Origin: RGIG8748 sp045532255
GTDB taxonomy: Bacteria > Bacillota > Clostridia > UMGS1810
NCBI GenBank assembly: GCA_045532255.1
Contig: JAZSFO010000004.1
Span: forward strand, 1 to 10,708
Direction: 5' to 3'
DNA length: 10,708 nucleotides
Position 1 is the first letter of the stretch. Each line of letters opens with the position of its first letter. The position numbers and the translations under genes are program-made. Of this stretch, positions 1 through 5,832 are shown one piece after another. The notes beneath the pieces were generated by a model. It had not been told where the DNA came from and searched no databases. It saw nothing but the letters and a program-made list of their open reading frames with translations.

Positions 1-106
1 CTAAAACATCTATCAAGCCCAAGAATAAGACATGAGCCTATGACCATATTATATCAAACGATTTCTTTTGTGTCAAATGGCTTTGTTTAACAAGGAGATA
101 TAAACA
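1..106. other. integrase leader; possible tail of an upstream gene
   Basis: No complete gene is present here. Frame 1 is open from base 1 to a TAA at 88-90, which would be the last 29 residues of a plus-strand gene ending just before the integrase ribosome binding site (AAGGAGA at 92-98). If real, the integrase is co-transcribed with an upstream element gene such as an excisionase. The peptide is not recognisable, and chance openness over 90 bases is common. No convincing promoter was seen. Confidence 0.25.
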
Positions 107-1501
107 ATGGCAACTGTACAGAAAAGGAATAACAGCTATAAGATAACTGCATCGTGCGGTTATGATATTAACGGCAAGCAGATACGAAAATCAATCACTT
201 GGGTACCTGAGCAGAATATGACACAAAAACAAATCGCCAAAGAGCTTGAGAGACAGAAAATTCTTTTTGAAGATAGATGTCGCTCCGGAAGATATCTTGA
301 CGGAAAAATCCGATTTGCTGAATTCGCTGACCGTTGGCTTACCGAATACGCACAAAAACAATTAAAACCAAAAACTGTAGAGCGATATATAGAGTTGCTA
401 AAGCGGATAAACCTTGCCATAGGTCATATAAAGTTGGAAGAGCTTCAGCCGATACATCTATTACGGTTTTATGATAATCTGTCCGAAGAAGGTATGCGAA
501 ATGATATTTCATATACAGCAGAAATAGATATTAAAGCCTTATTAAAAGACAACAATATCACTATGCAAACATTCTCAGAAAAAGCATCTATAGGAATTTC
601 AACATTGAGGTCTGTATTAAACGGTAATTCCGTTACTGTTCTTACTGCACAAAAGATATCCGACACTCTAAATATGCCGATAGATGCTATTTTTTCACCA
701 ACAGATAAAACAAGAGTGCTATCATCAAAAACAATATTACATCACCACAGGCTTATTTCCTCGATAATGACAACAGCTGTACAATGGCAACTTATTTTTG
801 ATAATCCTTGCAACAGAGTTAAACCGCCAAAGGTGGAGGCAAAAGAGCCAAGATATCTTGATGAGGTACAGACAGCCAAAATGTTTGAGCTTTTAGAAAA
901 TGAGCCTATAATATACAAAACAGCTATTACCCTGCTTGTATATACGGGAATGAGAAGAGGAGAGCTATGCGGATTAAAGATATCAGATGTTGATTTCAAA
1001 AACAAAATAATAAACATTGAGCGTACAAATATCTATATGCCTAAAAGAGGAATAAAAGAAGATACCACAAAGACAACAGGCTCAAAAAGAGTGATAAAGG
1101 TATCGGATATTGCTCTGAAGAGTCTTAAAGAGTATATAGCTTGGCAATGTGAACAGCGTTTGCTCCTTGGCGATAAATGGATTAACACAGGATATGTCTT
1201 TACATCTTGGAACGGCAAGCCAATCCACCCGGATACGCTTTCAGGATGGTTTAGAAACTTTGTAAGAGAAAACAACCTCCCGGACATATGCCTGCACTCA
1301 TTAAGGCACACAAATGCCTCTCTGCTTATTGCAAGCGGTGTAAATCTTACAACCGTTGCAGGAAGGCTCGGACACGCTAATACAAACACTACTACAAAGA
1401 TATATGCTCATGCAATTAAATCAGCAGATGAAATGGCAGCAGATACATTGCAAAATATATTAAATCCCTTACAGACAAACGGCATGAAAAAAATTCAATA
1501 A
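107..1501 (+). CDS. tyrosine recombinase integrase with an inserted Cro/C1-type HTH domain
   Basis: Site-specific DNA integrase of the tyrosine recombinase family, which inserts and excises a mobile element through a 3'-phosphotyrosyl intermediate. Residues about 1-55 resemble the AP2-like arm-DNA-binding domain of Tn916-type integrases; 65-131 and 204-243 form the core-binding (SAM-like) domain; 246-445 is the catalytic domain. Visible catalytic residues are R283 (TGMRRGEL), K322, H397-x-x-R400 (LHSLRH), H423 (LGHAN) and Y433 (KIYAH), so the enzyme looks intact. The oddity is residues about 135-200, inserted in the core-binding domain, which read as a Cro/C1 helix-turn-helix (IKALLKDNNITMQTFSEKA, then STLRSVLNG and IDAIF). 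The start follows a strong AAGGAGA site. The gene converges on tRNA-fMet, its likely target. Integrase identity is near certain; the HTH assignment is by pattern. Confidence 0.95.
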   Translation: MATVQKRNNSYKITASCGYDINGKQIRKSITWVPEQNMTQKQIAKELERQKILFEDRCRSGRYLDGKIRFAEFADRWLTEYAQKQLKPKTVERYIELLKRINLAIGHIKLEELQPIHLLRFYDNLSEEGMRNDISYTAEIDIKALLKDNNITMQTFSEKASIGISTLRSVLNGNSVTVLTAQKISDTLNMPIDAIFSPTDKTRVLSSKTILHHHRLISSIMTTAVQWQLIFDNPCNRVKPPKVEAKEPRYLDEVQTAKMFELLENEPIIYKTAITLLVYTGMRRGELCGLKISDVDFKNKIINIERTNIYMPKRGIKEDTTKTTGSKRVIKVSDIALKSLKEYIAWQCEQRLLLGDKWINTGYVFTSWNGKPIHPDTLSGWFRNFVRENNLPDICLHSLRHTNASLLIASGVNLTTVAGRLGHANTNTTTKIYAHAIKSADEMAADTLQNILNPLQTNGMKKIQ

Positions 1502-1519
1502 ACACCAAATAAACACCAA
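1498..1519 (+). repeat. two tandem copies of an 11-bp repeat at the integrase stop codon
   Basis: ATAAACACCAA occurs at 1498-1508 and again, perfectly, at 1509-1519, followed by a further AT. The first copy includes the integrase stop codon. Perfect tandem 11-mers, about one helical turn apart and between an integrase gene and its presumed att site, are what arm-type binding sites for the integrase N-terminal domain look like. The repeat is seen; the role is inferred. Confidence 0.5.
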
Positions 1520-1552
1520 ATCACTATATAAGCATCTATTTTCAAAAATAGT

Positions 1553-1586
1553 AAAAACCCCGAAAGTCGCTTGACTACGGGGTTTT
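1553..1586. terminator. bidirectional terminator between integrase and tRNA-fMet
   Basis: AAAAACCCCG (1553-1562) pairs with CGGGGTTTT (1578-1586), and the interior adds an AGTC/GACT pairing. A T-run follows the stem on either strand. It can end integrase transcription on the plus strand and the tRNA operon on the minus strand. Confidence 0.8.
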
Positions 1587-1590
1587 CTTG

Positions 1591-1667
<77 letters not shown>

Positions 1668-1692
1668 ATATTTAATTATAACAAAACACATT

Positions 1693-1781
1693 TGGTGCCG
1701 GAGACCGGAATCGAACCGGTACGAAGTTTAACCCTCGCAGGATTTTAAGTCCTGTGCGTCTGCCAGTTCCGCCACTCCGGC
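1693..1781 (-). tRNA. tRNA-Leu (UAA)
   Basis: An 89-nt minus-strand cloverleaf with acceptor stem GCCGGAG/CTCCGGC, anticodon stem CAGGA/TCCTG around loop CTTAAAA (anticodon TAA), the long variable arm expected of leucine tRNAs, a GGTTCGATTCC T arm, discriminator A and encoded CCA. It is first in the operon, 25 bp upstream of tRNA-fMet. Confidence 0.96.
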
Positions 1782-1787
1782 TTACCA

Positions 1788-1820
1788 CCGTGCCCTAATA
1801 TAATACCACTTTGGGCACGG
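1788..1820. repeat. perfect 8-bp inverted repeat flanking the tRNA promoter -10 box
   Basis: CCGTGCCC (1788-1795) and GGGCACGG (1813-1820) are perfect inverted copies with 17 bp between them. One arm lies in the -35/-10 spacer and the other at the expected transcription start. There is no T-run, so it is not a terminator. It may be an operator or only a chance palindrome. Confidence 0.5.
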
Positions 1821-1828
1821 TTTGTCAA
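1800..1828 (-). promoter_or_regulatory. sigma-A promoter of the tRNA-Leu/tRNA-fMet operon
   Basis: On the minus strand, TTGACA (1823-1828) and TATTAT (1800-1805) are separated by exactly 17 bp. The predicted start falls about 10 bp before tRNA-Leu, within a GC-rich stretch (GGGCACGG). A GC-rich sequence around the start is typical of stable-RNA promoters under stringent control. Confidence 0.88.
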
Positions 1829-1847
1829 GAGATTTTTATTTATTTTA

Positions 1848-2336
1848 TCAATAATTATTATTATTTTTTCTGCTTGTGCCTCTTTTTGACTCAAAAGAAC
1901 GCTTTATATCATGCATTCTCTCATCACTTGCCTGTTTAAACCTACTGAGCTTATCTTCAAAGGAAAGCTCCTCGGAAGATGCAGTATTAAAGCTGAACTC
2001 CACCGGCTGAATGCTGAAATCGGGCGGAGCACTGCGCACGGAACGCTGTTCTCTTTTCTTAAATGGTTTTTTTTCGGCATAGGAATCGCCCATCTTATCT
2101 TTAAGCGCCTGCTTAATGGACAGTCCTATCTTGCCTTTCTTATCTGACGGAAGCACCTTGACCTCAACGCTGTCTCCGACCTTGACATGGTCATTGATAT
2201 CGTTGACATAGCTCAGAGATATCTCCGAAATATGTACAAGACCTGTTTCTCCGCCTTCAAGCTCTACAAAAGCTCCGAATTTGGTTATACCTGTTACCTT
2301 ACCTGTGAGAATCTTACCTTCCTCAACTGCCTGCAT
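1848..2336 (-). CDS. yabR: S1-domain RNA-binding protein, YabR-like
   Basis: Small S1 RNA-binding domain protein of the YabR type. Residues about 5-75 are a complete S1 OB-fold (EGKILTGKVTGITKFGAFVEL, then GLVHISEIS, VGDSVEVKVL and KGKIGLSIKQA). The remaining 85 residues are charged and low in complexity, end in RKNNNNY and contain no recognisable domain. The domain binds single-stranded RNA; the cellular role of YabR is not well defined. The ATG follows a GGGGAGG site at a rather long spacing. It is last in the minus-strand cluster, 26 bp after divIC, the same order as in Bacillus. No terminator separates it from the tRNA operon promoter. Assignment rests on both domain and synteny. Confidence 0.88.
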   Translation of the reverse strand: MQAVEEGKILTGKVTGITKFGAFVELEGGETGLVHISEISLSYVNDINDHVKVGDSVEVKVLPSDKKGKIGLSIKQALKDKMGDSYAEKKPFKKREQRSVRSAPPDFSIQPVEFSFNTASSEELSFEDKLSRFKQASDERMHDIKRSFESKRGTSRKNNNNY

Positions 2337-2362
2337 CCTTATAAACTGCCTCCCCTGTGAGA

Positions 2363-2641
2363 CTACTTCTTTTCGCTGTAGTTTCTGAATATCTTTTCGT
2401 TTGGTTTAACAAGTCCAAGGCTTCTCGCATACTTTTCTATATAAGCGTCTGACGAGTATTCCTTGCTTGTTTTGTCAAGCTCCTTGCCGTACTCTTCCTG
2501 CTCGGCAATCTGTGATTTGAGAGAATCTATCTCCTTCTGATATCCATTTAGGGTAGAATATTTGTTAAAAAACATAAATGCAAATACGCACACCCCGATA
2601 ACTAAGGCTATTTTAATGCCTTTTCCGGATTTCTTCTTCAC
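2363..2641 (-). CDS. divIC: septum formation initiator, DivIC/FtsB family
   Basis: Small bitopic division protein that in Firmicutes joins FtsL and DivIB at the septum. The layout is typical: a short basic cytoplasmic N-terminus (KKKSGKG), one membrane segment (about residues 9-25), an extracytoplasmic coiled coil (about 32-60, LNGYQKEIDSLKSQIAEQEE) and a small C-terminal domain containing YIEKYARSLGLVKPNE, a hallmark of the family. At 92 residues it is somewhat shorter than Bacillus DivIC. The start is GTG, chosen for the GGAGGTGAT site seven bases before it. A strong promoter of its own lies upstream, so it can be expressed in vegetative cells independently of the sporulation genes yabP and yabQ. 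Confidence 0.9.
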   Translation of the reverse strand: MKKKSGKGIKIALVIGVCVFAFMFFNKYSTLNGYQKEIDSLKSQIAEQEEYGKELDKTSKEYSSDAYIEKYARSLGLVKPNEKIFRNYSEKK

Positions 2642-2676
2642 ACAATCACCTCCGTATGCAGAATAATTACATCACA

Positions 2677-2705
2677 ATTATATAACATACGCAGTAAATT
2701 GTAAA
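2677..2705 (-). promoter_or_regulatory. sigma-A promoter of divIC-yabR
   Basis: On the minus strand, TTTACA (2700-2705) and a perfect TATAAT (2677-2682) are 17 bp apart, in the 75-bp gap between yabQ and divIC. This fits a vegetative promoter that separates the division gene from the sporulation-controlled yabP-yabQ transcript. Confidence 0.82.
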
Positions 2706-2716
2706 GATGTTTTTTA

Positions 2717-3232
2717 CTATTTTACTCTTTTTTTTAATAGTTTATACCTTTTGTCAAAAACTTCTGCTATTTTTTGTTTTATATTTACATTCGGTTTGAG
2801 CTTTGCACATAGCTGTTTTATTTTTTGTCTTATCGCCGAGAAAGCCAATGTCAGCTTCTGGCTGAGAAAACCCCATACTGCACGGGCAGGCTTTAATACT
2901 GCTTCGAGCATTCTCCATACGAGGTTTGCTGTTCTATGCACAAAAGCTATTACATACCGCGATACAGTCATAAAATATATTGACGATCCTATAACAAGGG
3001 CAACAAGCTCAAATGCCCTCACATGAGCATAGTTAAGCCGAAAGGTCACCATATATACCAGTATAAGCTCCGACATCCAGAAAATCAAATCCTGAACGGC
3101 TACAACTCCGCCGGCTAGCTTTCGCATCCGTCTTATTCCCCTGAATATATCAAAGACCGCTCCGCATAATACTCCCAGGACTATCATGGCAAAAAACACA
3201 AACACCTGAGAGGAAACAGAAATATCCGCCAT
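2717..3232 (-). CDS. yabQ: spore cortex biosynthesis membrane protein YabQ
   Basis: Membrane protein of the YabQ family, needed in Bacillus for spore cortex formation and located at the outer forespore membrane. Three hydrophobic segments are visible at about residues 8-26, 45-65 and 73-95, followed by a basic, probably cytoplasmic tail (about 100-171, rich in K and R). The N-terminal motif VLGVLCGAVFDIFRGIRR is characteristic. The ATG lies 12 bp after the yabP stop, with only a weak GGCGGTG site before it, so translation probably depends partly on coupling to yabP. Expected expression is mother-cell, sigma-E dependent, from the promoter before yabP. The molecular mechanism is unknown for the family. 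Confidence 0.93.
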   Translation of the reverse strand: MADISVSSQVFVFFAMIVLGVLCGAVFDIFRGIRRMRKLAGGVVAVQDLIFWMSELILVYMVTFRLNYAHVRAFELVALVIGSSIYFMTVSRYVIAFVHRTANLVWRMLEAVLKPARAVWGFLSQKLTLAFSAIRQKIKQLCAKLKPNVNIKQKIAEVFDKRYKLLKKRVK

Positions 3233-3244
3233 ACGACACCGCCG

Positions 3245-3547
3245 TTATCTAAGGAGCCTTGACAAAAGGCCGGGTCCTTTTGCCTTGCCCGACTGTTCAA
3301 CATAATCCATAGCCGTTACCTCTCCTGTTATGCTGACATCTCCCGTATCGACATTCAGCTTGTTTATATGAAGCTCGTATCCTTTGACAATAAGTGCCCC
3401 TCCCGACAGGACCCTAAGGATTATTTCTTCTTCATTAAAGCTCTCTACCTCTTCAATTCCCGACACGCTGAGCTTCCTGCGGTTTTCCAGAATAATATTG
3501 TGAAGAGTTTCTCTGCCCTGCTGTTTTGGTAATCTTTTTTCTTCCAT
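3245..3547 (-). CDS. yabP: sporulation protein YabP
   Basis: YabP-family sporulation protein of about 100 residues, a beta-rich fold shared with YqfC. Recognisable stretches are HNIILENRRKLSVSGIEEVESF near the N-terminus, then LRVLSGGALIVKGYELHI and SITGEVTAMDYVE, ending LLSRLLR. In Bacillus it is made in the mother cell under sigma-E. Three in-frame starts exist (GTG 3556, ATG 3553, ATG 3547); the ATG at 3547 is chosen because it lies 10 bases after AGGAGG (3558-3563), while the other two are 1 and 4 bases from it. The upstream leader holds a 156-bp inverted-repeat element that ends right next to this ribosome binding site. Identity is secure from sequence and synteny with yabQ. Confidence 0.92.
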   Translation of the reverse strand: MEEKRLPKQQGRETLHNIILENRRKLSVSGIEEVESFNEEEIILRVLSGGALIVKGYELHINKLNVDTGDVSITGEVTAMDYVEQSGKAKGPGLLSRLLR

Positions 3548-3560
3548 TGCCATCACGCCT

Positions 3561-3578
3561 CCTGTTTAGTGTAACAGG
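3561..3578 (-). promoter_or_regulatory. hairpin that can mask the yabP ribosome binding site
   Basis: In the minus-strand RNA, CCUGUU (3578-3573), a six-base loop and AACAGG (3566-3561) form a perfect 6-bp hairpin whose last three bases are the first AGG of the AGGAGG site (3558-3563). The same CCUGUU can instead pair with AACAGG in the outer arm of the leader element (3720-3715). The pairings are mutually exclusive. The complementarity is seen; control of translation is inferred. Confidence 0.45.
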
Positions 3579-3726
3579 ACTCGAACCAACATTGGTTTCA
3601 CATGACAATTTTACTCGAAACTGCAGTAAATTTCTTGAAAATACTGACGCCCGTCAAAACCGACAAGCTGAAAGCTTTTAAAATTTTCAGATGTCAGGCA
3701 TTGATAGTTCGAATCCTGTTACACTA
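3567..3726 (-). repeat. TA-flanked element with 18-bp terminal inverted repeats in the yabP leader (MITE-like or structured leader RNA)
   Basis: The ends, 3569-3586 (GTGTAACAGGACTCGAAC) and 3707-3724 (GTTCGAATCCTGTTACAC), are inverted copies with one difference, flanked on both sides by TA. Including the TAs the arms are 20 bp. Terminal repeats plus TA duplication and a 156-bp length fit a non-autonomous IS630/Tc1-type element. The single arm difference is a G-U pair in minus-strand RNA but a C-A mismatch in plus-strand RNA. Inner hairpins are also visible on the minus strand, for example CTGAAA/TTTCAG and TTTACT/AGTAAA. The arm resembles a tRNA T-loop plus acceptor 3' half (GTTCGAATCC), but no cloverleaf forms. 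No coding sequence. Confidence 0.6.
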
Positions 3727-3751
3727 TATGCAAAGAAGGCGGCTTGTATTA
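3723..3751 (-). promoter_or_regulatory. sigma-E-like promoter for yabP-yabQ
   Basis: On the minus strand, CATATAGT (3723-3730) matches the sigma-E -10 consensus CATACAnT in all but one defined position. TAATACA (3745-3751), 14 bp upstream, resembles the -35 (KMATATT). Sigma-E control is expected for yabP and yabQ. The -10 box straddles the TA boundary of the inverted-repeat element, so a transcript would begin inside the outer arm. Pattern match only. Confidence 0.5.
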
Positions 3752-3806
3752 CATATCCCCAGAGACTAACACTGAAGGTGCCTCAAATGGTGAATTTTCG
3801 GCAATT

Positions 3807-4061
3807 TTAGTTTTGGTTGCCAGGGATAACTGTATACATATCGGAAGCATCTGCCTTGAGTGCGTGCTCTACGGCTTTTTCTATCCTGACTGTCACGGTT
3901 TTTTCCCCAAAGGTTATGGCGATTATATCGCCTGTATCGACATTTGCAGAAGGCTTGGCCACCTTGCCGTTTACGGTCACCTTGCCCTGTTCGCACGCCT
4001 CGCATGCTACAGTTCTTCGTTTGATAAGGCGTGATACCTTGAGATATTTATCAAGTCGCAT
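3807..4061 (-). CDS. rqcP: S4-domain RNA-binding protein RqcP (YabO, Hsp15/HslR-like)
   Basis: An 84-residue protein consisting mainly of an S4 RNA-binding domain (MRLDKYLKVSRLIKRRTVACEACEQGKVTVNGK, then KPSANVDTGDIIAI), the fold of E. coli Hsp15. In Bacillus the ortholog YabO/RqcP binds stalled 50S subunits carrying peptidyl-tRNA and works with RqcH to add C-terminal alanine tails during ribosome-associated quality control. The residues after about 65 are non-conserved. The ATG follows the flippase stop TAA directly, and its GGAGG site lies inside the last flippase codons, so the two are translationally coupled. In Bacillus mazG (yabN) lies between these genes; here there is no room for it. 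The assignment is strong from domain, size and position. Confidence 0.9.
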   Translation of the reverse strand: MRLDKYLKVSRLIKRRTVACEACEQGKVTVNGKVAKPSANVDTGDIIAITFGEKTVTVRIEKAVEHALKADASDMYTVIPGNQN

Positions 4062-5651
4062 TTATTTTTCCTCCGTTATGAGTTTTAATTTTTTAAGCAT
4101 CGGTACAAGCCTTGAAAGTCCGGGCAGGGACATAAGAAGTCCCTCGTCGGGAACCTTAAGAGCAAATACCGCCAAAAGATATATAACCGCTCCCGACATT
4201 ATGGACACAATGAGCGAAATCTTGCTTCCAAGGGGCATACAAAGCCCATATACTCCGTATGCGGCGATACCCATAAGAGCCGATGCGATAACAGGCTTTG
4301 CAATATACCTCGAAAACGAAAGCCTTACGGGAATTACCCTCACAAGACAAATTATATTGAGAACAAGTATAACTGCATAGCAGGATATAGTTCCGATTGG
4401 TGCACCGACGATATTTATTGCGGGATTTTTGACAAGCCAGTTGTTTATAAATATCTTGACCGCACCGCCGATTAACATATTGATAACGGGAATTCTCTCC
4501 TTGCCTGCCGACTGCAGTATTGCGTTTGTTACCATTACAAGCGATACAAATACGATGGCGAGTGCAAGTACCGAGAGCGTCTCCGATGCGTTGGTGTTGT
4601 TGTAAACCAAGTCAAGAATGGGCTTTGCAAGAACCGACATACCTACAGCACACGGAAGCGAAAACAAAATGGTGATAAAGATGCTGTTTTCCGTAGTATA
4701 TACTGCACCCTGTTTGTCTCCCCTTGCAAGTGCTCTGGAAATTGCGGGCACAAGGCTGATTGTAATTGACGAAATAAGGGTCGGAGGAAGATTAAACAGC
4801 GGAACTGCATAACCCGTATATGAGCCGTAAAGAAGTTTGGACTCGGTGTAGGTAAATCCGCATGAGGACAGATTGTGCATAATCATAGCCACATCTATGA
4901 GACTTGTAAGGCTGAACACCGAAGCACCGATTGTTATGGGAACAGCTATTGTTACAAGCTCCCTAAGAATTGTACCTCTTGTACGGACAAAGCCTGTGCT
5001 TTGAGCTTTGGTCTTCTTTTTCCTCGAAAATGCCGCAAAAAGCGTAAGGAAGCCGAGAAGTCCGCCTGCCGCGACGCCGAAAACCGCACCCGACGCGGAA
5101 TATATAACGCCCTTTTTAAGAAGAAGATATGCACAGACAAATCCTATAATGAGCTTTCCGAGAGCCTCGGTAACCTCAGAAACCGCGGTCGGAAGCATAT
5201 CCTGATGTCCCTGAAAATATCCTCTGTATGCACTCATAAATGATACAAAGAGCACCGCAGGGCTTATGGCACGGATGCCCATAGCGGCATCGGGATTGCC
5301 CAGAAGCGAAGCAAACAGCTCCGAGCCGAAGTACAGAATTGTGCTTCCTGCAATGCCTATTGCAAGAAGAAGCGAAAAGCTTACGGAAAATATCCTCTCG
5401 ACCTCCCCTGTGTTGCCCTTGGCTCTGGTCTGGGAAATCATTCGGGATATAGCTACGGGAATTCCTGCAGTAGCTACAATAAAGAGCCATGTATACATGG
5501 TATAGCTGGTAGAAAAGAGAGCCATGCCCTCCTCGCCCAGCAGATATGTAAGAGGTATTTTGAAAGCGGCACCGATAACCTTGACTATGATATTGGCAAT
5601 CATAAGAATAAGGGCACCCTTCATAAATGTCTGTTTCTTGTCAGAACTCAT
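4062..5651 (-). CDS. polytopic lipid-linked saccharide flippase (MOP superfamily, YabM/MurJ/SpoVB group)
   Basis: Integral membrane protein of the MOP exporter superfamily, polysaccharide-transport branch, which flips undecaprenyl-linked saccharides such as lipid II to the outer face. At 529 residues it has the family length, with about 14 hydrophobic segments along it. The N-terminus TFMKGALILMIANIIVKVIGA, followed by KIPLTYLLGEEGMALFSTSY and TAGIPVAISRMIS, is characteristic. By position before rqcP it corresponds to Bacillus YabM; by sequence it could equally serve as MurJ. The ATG at 5649-5651 is chosen over a GTG seven codons upstream because AAAGGAG lies eight bases before it. It is head-to-head with a second flippase, 181 bp apart. 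Substrate cannot be read from the sequence. Confidence 0.88.
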   Translation of the reverse strand: MSSDKKQTFMKGALILMIANIIVKVIGAAFKIPLTYLLGEEGMALFSTSYTMYTWLFIVATAGIPVAISRMISQTRAKGNTGEVERIFSVSFSLLLAIGIAGSTILYFGSELFASLLGNPDAAMGIRAISPAVLFVSFMSAYRGYFQGHQDMLPTAVSEVTEALGKLIIGFVCAYLLLKKGVIYSASGAVFGVAAGGLLGFLTLFAAFSRKKKTKAQSTGFVRTRGTILRELVTIAVPITIGASVFSLTSLIDVAMIMHNLSSCGFTYTESKLLYGSYTGYAVPLFNLPPTLISSITISLVPAISRALARGDKQGAVYTTENSIFITILFSLPCAVGMSVLAKPILDLVYNNTNASETLSVLALAIVFVSLVMVTNAILQSAGKERIPVINMLIGGAVKIFINNWLVKNPAINIVGAPIGTISCYAVILVLNIICLVRVIPVRLSFSRYIAKPVIASALMGIAAYGVYGLCMPLGSKISLIVSIMSGAVIYLLAVFALKVPDEGLLMSLPGLSRLVPMLKKLKLITEEK

Positions 5652-5731
5652 TGTGTACGCTCCTTTAAGCACACGGGAGTCAAACCCAGTATGCCTTAAA
5701 TTTTTAAAATTTGTATGCTTTATATATAATC

Positions 5732-5740
5732 ATTATAGCA
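5732..5740 (-). promoter_or_regulatory. extended -10 promoter for the flippase-rqcP transcript
   Basis: On the minus strand the sequence TGCTATAAT (5740-5732) is a perfect extended -10 (TGnTATAAT), about 80 bp before the flippase ATG. A -35 match at normal spacing is weak, as is usual for extended -10 promoters. Confidence 0.6.
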
Positions 5741-5832
5741 TATCCAAGACAAAAATAAAACGGTTATTTTATATTTTTTTGGCAAAAAGAACTCCCGGGT
5801 GCATATATTTTACTAAAAAGAGGTGTTTATAC

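Noticed and set aside
1788..1820. Terminator after yabR
   Set aside because: The inverted repeat has no T-run and overlaps a near-consensus promoter, so an operator or chance palindrome is more likely.
3567..3726. tRNA or tRNA-Sec gene
   Set aside because: The arms resemble a T-loop and acceptor half, but no D arm or anticodon arm can be formed and the length of about 160 is wrong. Both arms contain the same tRNA-like half in inverted orientation.
3744..4380. Plus-strand proteins opposite rqcP and the flippase
   Set aside because: They are antisense shadows of well-recognised genes and have no ribosome binding site or family resemblance.
5524..5832. N-terminal extension of the SpoVB-like gene from an ATG at 5524
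   Set aside because: The extra 103 codons run antisense to the divergent flippase and its promoter, and homologs start at about (M)RKKxF. A ribosome binding site precedes the TTG at 5833.
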